Positions 1 through 7,594 of a stretch of 13,443 bases of DNA are shown here, piece after piece; within the stretch, counting starts at the first letter, position 1; the number at the start of each line of letters is the position of its first letter. Below the pieces are notes generated by a model. It was not told the DNA's origin. It ran no database searches and worked only from the letters and a program-made list of their open reading frames with translations. Source of the stretch: Streptomyces katrae (lineage in GTDB: Bacteria; Actinomycetota; Actinomycetes; Streptomycetales; Streptomycetaceae); contig NZ_JZWV01000312.1 in assembly GCF_000966975.1 (NCBI RefSeq), positions 1-13,443 of the forward strand, given 5' to 3'. A program made the translations under genes and the position numbers.

Positions 1-200
1 GGGCCTTTTTTTTTGCGCCCATGGCCGGAACGCCGCTGGTCGGCCCGCAAACATCCCTCCCGAAAAGATCACTGCATCGAGGTAATGCGCACGGCGTTTC
101 AAGGTCCACTGGGCGCAGTGGCCGTTACTGTTCCTCAGGATCTGGACGGATTCCCGGTATTCATCCTCTTTTTCCGGTTTTACGAAGGAGTGCTCGTCCG
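1..200 (+). promoter_or_regulatory. Upstream region of the 2-MIB operon
   Basis: No gene is supported here, although an open frame runs in from position 21. Positions 6-14 are a run of nine T, striking in such GC-rich DNA and possibly the tail of a terminator for a gene left of the window. A 6-bp dyad with a 4-base loop lies at 106-121 (CCACTG / CAGTGG). The promoter of the operon should lie in this stretch, but I found no convincing -35/-10 pair. The segment from about 120 to 185 is more AT-rich than the coding DNA, as expected for a promoter and leader. The ribosome site GAAGGAG at 184-190 belongs to the shell gene that starts at 201. Confidence 0.4.
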
Positions 201-1616
201 ATGACCATCGACACCAGCCCCGAGGCGCAGCTGCAGGAACCGCCCCAGCAGCGGAGCCTCAGCACGGCCGCCGCCCGCAACCTTGCCACCACCACCAAGT
301 CCGCCCCGCAGATGCAGGAGATCACCTCCCGGTGGCTGCTGCGGATGCTCCCCTGGGTGGAGACCAAGGGCGGCACCTACCGGGTCAACCGCCGCCTCAG
401 CTACACCGTCGGCGACGGCACCATCGACTTCGTCCAGGACGGCGCCAGCGTCCGCGTGATCCCCCAGGAGCTCGGCGAGCTGGCCCTGCTGCGCGGCTTC
501 GACGACGTGCAGGTGCTGACCGCCCTCGCCGACCGCTGCGTCCAGCGCGACTTCCGGGCCGGCGAGGTCCTCGTCGAACGCGGCACCCCCGCCGACCAGA
601 TCCACCTCATCGCCCACGGCCGCATCAGCCAGACCTCCGTCGGCAAGTACGGCGACGAGGTCGCCGTGGCCGTGCTCGCCGACGGCGAGCGCTTCGGCGA
701 GAACGCCCTCCTCGACGCCGACGCCACCTGGGACTACACCGCCACCGCCGACACCCCCGGCACCCTGCTCACGCTCTCCCGCGCGGAGTTCTCCGCCGTC
801 CTGGCCCAGGCGCCCCACCTCCAGGAGCACATCCGCAGGTTCAGCTCCCTCCCGCTCCAGCGGCAGAACCGTCACGGCGAGGCCGAGATCGCGATGTCGG
901 CCGGCCACACCGGCGAGGCCGAACTGCCCGGCGCCTTCGTCGACTACGAGCTCAACCCCCGCGAGTACGAACTCTCCGTCGCACAGACCGTCCTGCGCGT
1001 GCACACCAGGGTCGCCGACCTCTACAACGGGCCGCACAACCAGACGGAGGAACAGCTCAGGCTCACCATCGAGGCGCTCCGCGAGCGCCAGGAGCACGAG
1101 CTGATCAACAACCGGGAGTTCGGCCTGCTCCACAATGCCGACTTCAAGCAGCGGATCCAGACCCACTCCGGCCCGCCCACCCCGGACGACCTCGACGAGC
1201 TCCTCTGCCGCCGCCGCGGCACCCGCTTCCTCTTCGCCCACCCGAAGACGATCGCGGCGATCGGGCGCGAGTTCAACGCGCGCGGACTCTACCCGGACCA
1301 CGTCGACCTCGGCGGACAGCAGGTGCCGGCCTGGCGCGGGGTCCCGATCCTGCCGTGCAACAAGATCCCCATCACCAAGGAGAACACCAGCTCCATCCTG
1401 GCCATGCGCCCCGGCGAGGACAACCAGGGCGTCATCGGCCTGCGCCAGACCGGCCTGCCGGAGGAGTACGAGCCGGGCCTGTCCGTGCGCTTCATGGGCA
1501 TCGACGAGCGGTCGATCATCTCCTACCTGGTCTCCACCTACTACTCCGCCGCCATCCTCGTGCCCGACGCGCTCGGCGTGCTGGAGAACGTACAGATCGC
1601 CCGCAGGCGCGACTGA
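201..1616 (+). CDS. Family 2B encapsulin nanocompartment shell protein (EshA-like, with cNMP-binding domain)
   Basis: A 471-residue protein expected to self-assemble into an icosahedral HK97-fold shell that encloses a cargo enzyme in the cytoplasm. Residues 1-35 form a Pro/Gln/Ala-rich arm. Residues about 36-90 ([23 protein letters not shown]) and about 245-471 carry the shell fold. Residues about 90-215 are an inserted cyclic-nucleotide-binding domain, with the FGENALL phosphate-cassette motif at 165-171. The Arg that normally follows in this cassette is not visible (the sequence continues [12 protein letters not shown]), so cAMP binding is uncertain. The start at 201 is chosen because GAAGGAG (184-190) lies 10 bases ahead and the upstream frame looks non-coding. 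It is the first gene of the 2-MIB operon, 110 bases before the cyclase, which is the classic family 2B cargo arrangement. Older annotations call this family 'cyclic nucleotide-binding protein' or EshA. Confidence 0.93.
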   Translation: MTIDTSPEAQLQEPPQQRSLSTAAARNLATTTKSAPQMQEITSRWLLRMLPWVETKGGTYRVNRRLSYTVGDGTIDFVQDGASVRVIPQELGELALLRGFDDVQVLTALADRCVQRDFRAGEVLVERGTPADQIHLIAHGRISQTSVGKYGDEVAVAVLADGERFGENALLDADATWDYTATADTPGTLLTLSRAEFSAVLAQAPHLQEHIRRFSSLPLQRQNRHGEAEIAMSAGHTGEAELPGAFVDYELNPREYELSVAQTVLRVHTRVADLYNGPHNQTEEQLRLTIEALRERQEHELINNREFGLLHNADFKQRIQTHSGPPTPDDLDELLCRRRGTRFLFAHPKTIAAIGREFNARGLYPDHVDLGGQQVPAWRGVPILPCNKIPITKENTSSILAMRPGEDNQGVIGLRQTGLPEEYEPGLSVRFMGIDERSIISYLVSTYYSAAILVPDALGVLENVQIARRRD

Positions 1617-1714
1617 CGGCACCGCCGACGGCACCGCCCCAGGCCACGCGGCCCGAACCCTCCCGGGGCCGACCGAGCACGCCCGGGAGCCCGGGCCGGC
1701 CCACCCACCTCACC

Positions 1715-1720
1715 AAGGAG
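1715..1720 (+). promoter_or_regulatory. Ribosome binding site of 2-MIB synthase
   Basis: AAGGAG lies six bases before the ATG at 1727. It fixes the start of the cyclase within an open frame that continues upstream to 332 inside the shell gene. Confidence 0.8.
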
Positions 1721-1726
1721 CCACGG

Positions 1727-2956
1727 ATGCCCGATCCCGGGCCTTCCCCCCTGCAGTCGGTCCTGCCCTCCCGGCCCGTGCTGCCCTTCGGAACCGCCGC
1801 CCCGCCCGTGGAGCCGCCCGGACCCGCCGGGGCCCCGCCCGTGGAGCCGTCCGGGCCCGCGCACTCGGCGGCCGCCCTGCGACGGATCCTGCGCGGCCCC
1901 AGCGGACTGGGCACGGTCAGCCTGCACTGGGCCCGGCCCGAGGAACCCCCGGCCGCCGCCCAGCCCGTGACACCGGCCGCCATGCGGCCCATCCCGGGCC
2001 TCTACCACCACCCCGTACCCGAACCGGACCCCGTCCGGGTCGAGGAGCTCAGCCGGCGGATCAAGAGCTGGGCCGTGGACGAGGTCCAGGCGTTCCCGCC
2101 GGAGTGGGAGGACCAGTTCGACGGCTTCTCCGTGAGCCGCTACATGGTCGCCTGCCATCCCGACGCGCCCACCCTCGACCACCTGATGCTCGCCGCCCGG
2201 CTGATGGTCGCCGAGAACGTGGTCGACGACGCCTACTGCGAGGACGGGGCCACGACCCCCGACGTCGGCGGACGGCTCCTCCTGGCGCACACCGCCCTCG
2301 ATCCGGTCCACACGGCGAAGGAGTACCAGCCGGCCTGGGAGGAGTCGCTCCACTCGGACGCCGCGCGCCGCTCCTACCGCTCGGCCATGGAGTACTTCAC
2401 CGCGGCCGCCACCCCCGCCCAGGCGGACCGGTTCCGCCACGACATGGCCCGGCTGCACCTGGGGTACCTCGCCGAGGCCGCCTGGGACGAGACGGAGTAC
2501 GTCCCGGAGGTGTGGGAGTACCTGGCCATGCGCCAGTTCAACAACTTCCGCCCCTGCCCCACCATCACCGACACCGTCGGCGGCTACGAACTCCCCGCCG
2601 ACCTCCAGGCGCTGCCCGCCATGCAGCGGGTGATCGCCCTGGCCGGCAACGCCACCACCATCTCCAACGACCTCTACTCGTACATGAAGGAACTCAGGAG
2701 CCCCGGCAGGCACCTGAACCTGCCCGTGGTCATCGCCGAGAAGGAGGGCCTCTCCGACAAGGAGGCCTACCTGAAGGCGGTCGAGGTCCACAACGACCTC
2801 ATGCACGAGTTCGAGGCCGCGGCCGCCGAACTGGCCGCGGCCTGGCCCGACCCGCGCGTGGCCCGCTTCCTCAAGGGCGTGGCCGTGTGGGTCGACGGCA
2901 ACCACTACTGGCACGCCTCCAACACCTACCGATACACACTGCCCGATTTCTGGTAA
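1727..2956 (+). CDS. 2-methylisoborneol synthase (class I terpene cyclase)
   Basis: A 409-residue enzyme that cyclises 2-methylgeranyl diphosphate to 2-methylisoborneol, a volatile earthy C11 terpenoid. The aspartate-rich Mg2+ motif DDAYCED is at residues 167-173. The second metal motif NDLYSYMKE (NSE type) is at 314-322, and the C-terminal RY pair is at 402-403. Residues 1-102 form a Pro/Ala/Gly-rich tail not needed for the cyclase fold. It holds an 11-residue tandem repeat (25-46), a basic amphipathic motif LRRILRGPSGLGT (51-63) and PIPGLYHHP (88-96). Such tails are typical of 2-MIB synthases and are the likely encapsulin-targeting region. The 33-residue Pro-rich opening makes a downstream start imaginable, but the AAGGAG site supports 1727. 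The methyltransferase follows after 16 bases. Confidence 0.95.
   Translation: MPDPGPSPLQSVLPSRPVLPFGTAAPPVEPPGPAGAPPVEPSGPAHSAAALRRILRGPSGLGTVSLHWARPEEPPAAAQPVTPAAMRPIPGLYHHPVPEPDPVRVEELSRRIKSWAVDEVQAFPPEWEDQFDGFSVSRYMVACHPDAPTLDHLMLAARLMVAENVVDDAYCEDGATTPDVGGRLLLAHTALDPVHTAKEYQPAWEESLHSDAARRSYRSAMEYFTAAATPAQADRFRHDMARLHLGYLAEAAWDETEYVPEVWEYLAMRQFNNFRPCPTITDTVGGYELPADLQALPAMQRVIALAGNATTISNDLYSYMKELRSPGRHLNLPVVIAEKEGLSDKEAYLKAVEVHNDLMHEFEAAAAELAAAWPDPRVARFLKGVAVWVDGNHYWHASNTYRYTLPDFW
1799..1864 (+). repeat. Two tandem 33-base repeats in the cyclase N-terminal tail
   Basis: Positions 1799-1831 and 1832-1864 encode APPVEPPGPAG and APPVEPSGPAH, in frame and adjacent. The two copies differ at only a few bases, which suggests a recent duplication inside the disordered tail of 2-MIB synthase. 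Confidence 0.85.
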
Positions 2957-2972
2957 ACGAGGGGACTTATCC

Positions 2973-3842
2973 ATGACCAGCACCGTCAGCACCACCCCGT
3001 TCATCCCCGCCCCCGCGACGCCCTACCAGGGCGACATCGCCCGCTACTGGAACGAAGAGGCCAGGCCCGTGAACCTGCGCCTGGGCGACGTGGACGGCCT
3101 TTACCACCACCACTACGGCATCGGCGCCGTCGACCACGCCGCCCTCGGCGACACCGCGGACAGCGAGTACGAGAAGAAGCTGGTCGCCGAACTGCACCGG
3201 CTGGAGTCCGCCCAGGCCGAACTGCTCCTGGACCACCTCGGCGCCATCGGCCGCGACGACATGCTCGTCGACGCCGGCTGCGGCCGCGGCGGCTCCATGG
3301 TCATGGCCCACCAGCGCTTCGGCTGCAAGGTCGAGGGCGTGACGCTCTCCGCCAAGCAGGCCGACTTCGGGAACAACCGTGCCCGCGAACTGGGAATCGA
3401 GGAATCGGTTCACTCCCGGGTCTGCAACATGCTCGACATGCCCTTCGAGACCGGTCAGGCCGCCGGCTCCTGGAACAACGAGTCCAGCATGTACGTCGAC
3501 CTGCACGACCTGATGGCCGAGCACTCCCGCGTCCTCGCGGTCGGCGGCCGCTACGTCACCATCACCGGCTGCTGGAACCCGCGCTACGGCCAGCCCTCGA
3601 AGTGGGTCTCCCAGATCAACGCCCACTTCGAGTGCAACATCCACTCCCGCCGCGAGTACCTGCGCGCCATGGCCGACAACCGCCTCGTCCCCCAGGCCGT
3701 GATCGACCTGACCCCGGACACCCTCCCCTACTGGGAGCTGCGCGCCACGTCCTCCCTGGTCACCGGGATCGAGGAGGCCTTCATCGAGTCCTACCGGGAC
3801 GGCTCGTTCCAGTACGTCCTGATCGCCGCAGACCGCGTCTGA
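2973..3842 (+). CDS. Geranyl diphosphate 2-C-methyltransferase
   Basis: A 289-residue SAM-dependent methyltransferase that adds a methyl group to C2 of geranyl diphosphate, giving 2-methyl-GPP for the adjacent cyclase. Residues 44-51 (YHHHYGIG) are the His/Tyr-rich N-terminal motif of this family. SAM motif I is VDAGCGRGGS at 99-108, followed by EGVTLSAKQ at 121-129, which is cyclopropane synthase/sterol methyltransferase-like. WNNESSMYV at 167-175 contributes acidic and aromatic residues near the expected active site. GAGGGG at 2959-2964 lies 8 bases before the ATG. The gene begins 16 bases after the cyclase stop, so the two are almost certainly co-transcribed. I noticed no TTA codon in the three operon genes, so direct bldA dependence is not indicated. 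Confidence 0.95.
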   Translation: MTSTVSTTPFIPAPATPYQGDIARYWNEEARPVNLRLGDVDGLYHHHYGIGAVDHAALGDTADSEYEKKLVAELHRLESAQAELLLDHLGAIGRDDMLVDAGCGRGGSMVMAHQRFGCKVEGVTLSAKQADFGNNRARELGIEESVHSRVCNMLDMPFETGQAAGSWNNESSMYVDLHDLMAEHSRVLAVGGRYVTITGCWNPRYGQPSKWVSQINAHFECNIHSRREYLRAMADNRLVPQAVIDLTPDTLPYWELRATSSLVTGIEEAFIESYRDGSFQYVLIAADRV

Positions 3843-3847
3843 CCCGC

Positions 3848-3918
3848 CGGCGGCCGCCGACAGCCGACCGCCGGCCGCCGCACGCGCACGCCGGGCCCGT
3901 CCGTGACGGGCCCGGCGT
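3848..3918. terminator. Bidirectional terminator between convergent transcription units
   Basis: Positions 3888-3901 (ACGCCGGGCCCGTC) and 3905-3918 form a perfect 14-bp stem with a 3-base loop. A weaker 9-bp dyad (3848-3856 with 3872-3880) precedes it. It sits between the methyltransferase stop (3842) and the M20 gene stop on the other strand (3931), so it can end transcription from both sides. There is no T-run, which is usual for hairpin terminators in this kind of genome. Confidence 0.85.
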
Positions 3919-3930
3919 CAGCCTTCCGGC

Positions 3931-5007
3931 TCAGGCGTTCTGCAGCGTGGCCACCAGGCCCGCGACGAGGCCCGCCCGCTCGGCCATGGCCTCGATCAGC
4001 ACGTACTCGTGGTCGGCGTGCGCGCCGCCGCCGACCGCTCCGAGGCCGTCCAGCGTCGGAACCCCCAGCGCCGCCGTGAAGTTGCCGTCGCTGCCGCCGC
4101 CCACCGCCCGGCCCTCGATGCCGGGGAGCAGCCGCCGCGCCACGGCGAACAGCCCGGCCGCCGCCGACTCGGGCATCGGCGGGCGGGTGATGGACCCCTC
4201 CACCGAGATCCGCGCCCCGGGCAGGTGAGGGGCCAGGGCCGCGAAGGCGGACTCCACGCGGGCCCGCTCCTCGGCCGATTCCACGCGGACGTCCACCACG
4301 ACGGTCGCCTCCGCGGGGACGACGTTCTCCAGGGTCCCCGCGGACGCGACGGTCGGGGTGACGGTGGTTCCGGCCTCGGGGCGGCCGATCGCCGTGATGT
4401 CCAGGACCTGGTGGGCCGCCTCGACCAGGGCGTTGATCCCGGCCGTGGGCTCCAGGCCGGCGTGCGAGGCCCGGCCGGCGATGGACACCTGGAAGGCGCC
4501 GCAGCCCTTGCGCCCGGTCTTCAGGCCCCCGCCGTCGGCGGCCCCCTCCAGCACCAGGACGGCACCGCAGGCCAGGGCGCGCTCCTCCAGGAGGGCCCGG
4601 GAGGAACGGGAACCGACCTCCTCGTCCGCGGTGATCAGGATCTCCACGCCCGACCGGTCGGCGAGCGTCGCCAGCCCGTGGACCGCCTGGACGATGCCGC
4701 CCAGCATGTCGAACACCCCTGGGCCGGTCACCCGGCCGTCGGCGACCGTGAACGGGCGCCGGTCCAGGGTGCCCAGCGGGAACACCGTGTCGTGGTGGCC
4801 CAGGAGCAGGACCTTCGGCTCGCCACCGCCCGACCAGTGGACGTGCGGACCGGCTTCGCTCTCGACCAGGACCGCGTGGCCGCCCAGACGGTGCTCGATG
4901 ATCCCGGCCACGGCTTTCGCCGAGGCCGCGAGGGACTCCACGTCACGGGACGGGGACTCGACCTCCACCAGCGTGCGGAGGTCCTCGATCATCGCTTCGA
5001 CGCTCAC
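3931..5007 (-). CDS. M20 family metallopeptidase (carboxypeptidase G2/ArgE-DapE-like)
   Basis: A 358-residue cytoplasmic zinc hydrolase of the M20 clan that cleaves a terminal amide or N-acyl amino acid; the substrate is not evident. Expected metal and catalytic residues, counted from the GTG at 5007, are H71 and D73 in GHHDTVF, D100 in FDMLGG, E129/E130 in DEEVGS, E154 in VLEGA and H330 in GAHADHEYV. GRASHAGLEP (178-187) opens the dimerisation (lid) domain. The Lys usual after the bridging Asp (DMKGG or DDKGG) is Leu here. The GTG at 5007 has AGAAGGA seven bases ahead. The ATG at 5025 (364 residues) or a leaderless GTG at 5031 are alternatives. It is the last gene of a minus-strand group, 92 bases after a monooxygenase, with a large palindrome in the gap that suggests its own control. 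Confidence 0.88.
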   Translation of the reverse strand: MSVEAMIEDLRTLVEVESPSRDVESLAASAKAVAGIIEHRLGGHAVLVESEAGPHVHWSGGGEPKVLLLGHHDTVFPLGTLDRRPFTVADGRVTGPGVFDMLGGIVQAVHGLATLADRSGVEILITADEEVGSRSSRALLEERALACGAVLVLEGAADGGGLKTGRKGCGAFQVSIAGRASHAGLEPTAGINALVEAAHQVLDITAIGRPEAGTTVTPTVASAGTLENVVPAEATVVVDVRVESAEERARVESAFAALAPHLPGARISVEGSITRPPMPESAAAGLFAVARRLLPGIEGRAVGGGSDGNFTAALGVPTLDGLGAVGGGAHADHEYVLIEAMAERAGLVAGLVATLQNA

Positions 5008-5030
5008 CCCGGCGTCCTTCTGCATCGTCA

Positions 5031-5059
5031 CGTCGCACAGAGTAGTACTCCGTGCGCGA
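5031..5059. promoter_or_regulatory. 29-bp near-perfect palindrome upstream of the M20 gene (operator candidate)
   Basis: CGTCGCAC (5031-5038) pairs with GTGCGACG (5052-5059), and the centre GAGTAGTACTC (5040-5050) is itself a perfect palindrome. The only mismatch is 5039/5051, around centre base 5045. On the minus strand it contains TACTCT (5044-5039), a possible -10 box that would place a transcript start at about 5031-5032, right at a GTG codon. Its AT-rich core in GC-rich DNA and its position suggest a dimeric repressor site. A transcriptional hairpin after the monooxygenase is the alternative. Confidence 0.65.
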
Positions 5060-5099
5060 CGGCGGAGGTCCGGCCCCGGCCCCGGCGGGCGCCCGGGCG

Positions 5100-6218
5100 T
5101 CAGCGCCGGCTCCATTCCTCCGCCAGGAGCCGGTACGAGCGGACCCGGTCGGCGTGGTCGTGCGTGATCGTGGTGATCAGCAACTCGTCGGCACCGGTGG
5201 CCTCCTGGAGCCGTTCGAGGTGGTCGGCCACCGTCCGCGGGGAGCCCACGAACTGGGTCTCGACCCGGTCGGCGACCAGCGCGTGCTCGGCGTCCGACCA
5301 CCCGGCGGTCAGCGCGCGGGCCTCGTCGGGGGAGGGGAAGGGGATGGCGCCCTCGGCGGCGCGGATGCTGCGCACCCAGGGCGCGTACCCGGCGGCCAGC
5401 TCCCGCGCCGTGGCGTCGTCCGGGGCCACGACCACGTCGGCGGAGACGCTCAGGTACGGCCGGTCCAGTTCCGCCGAGGGTTTGAACGCGGCCCGGTAGC
5501 CCTCCGCCGCCTCCAGCACGCTCGCCGGGGCGACGTGGTAGTTCGCCGCGAACCGCAGCCCGTGCCGGCCGGCGGTCTCCGCGCTCTGCCCGCCGCTGCT
5601 GCCCAGGATCCACACCTCCACGTCCGCGCCCTCGCCGGGCACGGCGCGCGCCGCGATCCCCTCGGGGGAGCGGTACTCGCCGCGCAGCAGCGCGAGCACG
5701 TCGTCGACCTGTTCCGCGTAGTCCTGCGGGCGGGCGCCCGGCAGGTTCAGCAGCTTCCGCTGGAGGGCCACATTCGGGTGGCCGAGCAGGTGGGCGAACG
5801 AGAAGCGCTCCGGGATCCGCAGGCCGTTCGGGGTGAAGCCCACGAAGGGCTCGTCGCCGGCCGGCCGGGGCGTCGGCGCGCCCGCGGAGCGGCCCAGGCC
5901 CAGGTCGAGGCGGCCGGGGTGGAGGGCGTCGATCAGGCCGAACTCCTCCACCGTGGACAGCGCGGTGCGGTGGCCGAGTTGCACGGCGCCCGAGCCGATC
6001 CGGATCGAGGAGGTGGCGGAGGCGGTCAGGGCCAGGGCCACCGCGGGGGAGACCCCCGCGACACCGGGGTTGAGGTGGTGCTCGGCGAACCAGTAGCGGG
6101 CGTAGCCGAACCGCTCGGTCTGCCGGGCCAGGTCGATGCTGTGGCGCAGGGCGTCGGAGGCGGAGGAGCCGGAGGGGATCGGGATGAGGTCGAGGACCCC
6201 GAGGGGGATGCGGGACAT
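5100..6218 (-). CDS. LLM class flavin-dependent oxidoreductase (MsnO8/luciferase-like)
   Basis: A 372-residue TIM-barrel enzyme of the bacterial luciferase-like family, which uses reduced FMN supplied by a separate reductase to oxygenate a small substrate. Landmarks are the N-terminal strand VLDLIPIPSG (8-17), RYWFAEHH (41-48), IGSGAVQLGHR (74-84) and HPGRLDLGLGRSAG (100-113). ILGSSGGQSAE and FVGSP occur further down, as in the MsnO8-type subgroup. AAGGAGA (6232-6226) lies seven bases before the ATG, a strong start. It is 67 bases downstream of the broken monooxygenase gene, with a hairpin in between. No substrate can be assigned; relatives act on alkanesulfonates, antibiotics or unknown metabolites. 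Confidence 0.9.
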   Translation of the reverse strand: MSRIPLGVLDLIPIPSGSSASDALRHSIDLARQTERFGYARYWFAEHHLNPGVAGVSPAVALALTASATSSIRIGSGAVQLGHRTALSTVEEFGLIDALHPGRLDLGLGRSAGAPTPRPAGDEPFVGFTPNGLRIPERFSFAHLLGHPNVALQRKLLNLPGARPQDYAEQVDDVLALLRGEYRSPEGIAARAVPGEGADVEVWILGSSGGQSAETAGRHGLRFAANYHVAPASVLEAAEGYRAAFKPSAELDRPYLSVSADVVVAPDDATARELAAGYAPWVRSIRAAEGAIPFPSPDEARALTAGWSDAEHALVADRVETQFVGSPRTVADHLERLQEATGADELLITTITHDHADRVRSYRLLAEEWSRR

Positions 6219-6255
6219 GGCCGGGTCTCCTTGCGGGCCGGGTGACGGGGGACGG

Positions 6256-6281
6256 CCGGGACACCGGGCGCGGTGTCCCGG
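6256..6281. terminator. Intergenic hairpin between two monooxygenase genes
   Basis: CCGGGACACC (6256-6265) and GGTGTCCCGG (6272-6281) form a perfect 10-bp stem with a 6-base loop. It starts five bases after the stop of the broken monooxygenase gene in the direction of transcription. It may be a partial terminator or an mRNA-stabilising stem within the operon. Confidence 0.55.
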
Positions 6282-6285
6282 GAGC

Positions 6286-7573
6286 TCAGGGGGCCCCGGC
6301 TTCCGGCACGCCGAGTCCGAGGTGCTCGCGCAGGGTGGAGCCCTCGTACTCGATGCGGAAGACGCCGCGTTCCTGGAGCAGCGGGACCACGGTGTCGGCG
6401 AAGCCCTCCAGGCCGTCCGGGGTCAGGTGCGGGACCAGGATGAACCCGTCGGCGGCGTCCGCCTGCACCAGCTCGTCGATGGAGGCGGCGACCGTGGCGG
6501 GGGAGCCGACGAAGGTCTGGCGGCCGGTGGTCTCGATGACCAGCTCCCGGATGGAGAGGTTCTTGGCCTCGGCGAGCTCCCGCCACTGCCGGGCGGTGGC
6601 CAGGGGATCGCGGAACGACCGTACGCTCGCCCGGCCCAGCGTTCCAGACGTGCTCCAGGAAGGCGATCGCGGTGGCCCCGCTGACCTGGAGGCGGCGCAC
6701 CTCGTGGGCGAGTTCCCGGGCCTCGGCGTCGGTGTCCCCGAGGACGAAGGTGGCTGCGGGCAGGATGAGCAGCTGGTCCGGCCGGCGGCCGTGGCGGGCC
6801 AGGCGCCGCTTGACGTCGGAGTGGAAGGCCCGGCCCTCCTCCAGGGTCCCGTACCGGCTGAAGATCGCGTCGGCGTGGGCGGCGGCGAAATCCCGGCCCT
6901 CGTCGGAGTCGCCCGCCTGGAAGACGACCGGCCGTCCCTGGGGGCCGCGGGGCACGTTGAACCGGCCCTCGATGTCGAAGTGGCGCCCCCGGTGCTCGAA
7001 GGCCCCGGCGCGGGCGTCGCGCAGGAAGGCGCCGGTGGCGGGGTCGGCGGCGATCTCGGTGCCGTCCCAGGAGTCGAACAGCTCGGTGGCGGTGGCCAGG
7101 AACTCCCGGGCGCGGGTGTAGCGGTCCTCGCGGGGCAGGAAGCCGCCGCGCCGGAAGTTCTCGCCGGTGAAGGCGTCCCAGGAGGTGACCACGTTCCAGG
7201 CGGCGCGGCCGGCGGACAGGTGGTCGAGGGTGGCGAACTGGCGGGCCACCTCGTAGGGCTCGTTGAAGGTGGAGCTGATGGTGCCGGTCAGGCCGATCCG
7301 CTCGGTGACGGCGGCCAGCGCGGCGAGGACGGTGAAGGTGTCGGGCCGGCCGGCCACGTCCAAGTCGTAGATCTTCCCGCCCTGTTCGCGCAGCCGCAGG
7401 CCCTCGGCGAGGAAGAGGAAGTCGAACTTGGCGCGCTCCGCGGTCCGGGCGAAGCGCACGAAGGAGTCGAACTCGATGTGGCTGCCGGCCGCCGGGTCGC
7501 TCCACACGGTGGTGTTGTTGACCCCGGGGAAGTGGGCCGCGAGGTGGATCCGCTTGCGCGGCTGGGTGCTCAT
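6286..7573 (-). pseudogene. Frameshifted NtaA/SnaA/DszA-type FMN-dependent monooxygenase
   Basis: The gene starts with ATG at 7573 behind GGAAGGA (7584-7578), 21 bases after its upstream neighbour. Codons 1-311 read as a nitrilotriacetate/dibenzothiophene-sulfone-type monooxygenase, with FDFLFLAEG, TISSTFNEPYEVARQFATLDHLS, GRAAWNVVTSWD, FRRGGFLPREDRY and VVFQAGDSDEG, ending in FLEHVWN. From about 6639 the family's C-terminus continues one base later, in another frame: GRASVRSFRDPLATARQW, then LSIRELVIETTGR, then DGFILVPHLTPDGLEGFADTVVPLL, stopping at 6286. The loop that normally separates VWN from GRASVR (about 20-30 residues) is missing. The total of 1288 bases is not a multiple of three, consistent with an out-of-frame deletion, or with a sequencing error if the gap is artificial. 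As written the product would lose its C-terminal quarter and read on into the next gene in the wrong frame. Confidence 0.85.
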
Positions 7574-7594
7574 CGTGTCCTTCCGTGTGCCGGT

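Noticed and set aside
332..1726. Long plus-strand open frame that continues in frame into 2-MIB synthase
   Set aside because: It is an Arg/Pro-rich frame overlapping the encapsulin gene, and AAGGAG plus ATG at 1727 explain the real start.
180..3004. Two long minus-strand frames opposite the 2-MIB operon
   Set aside because: They are antisense images of high-GC genes with Val/Gly/Asp-rich translations and no family motif.
6026..6637. Continuation of the middle monooxygenase frame beyond the break
   Set aside because: The translation turns into low-complexity Arg/Pro sequence and overlaps the next gene, while the true C-terminus lies in another frame.
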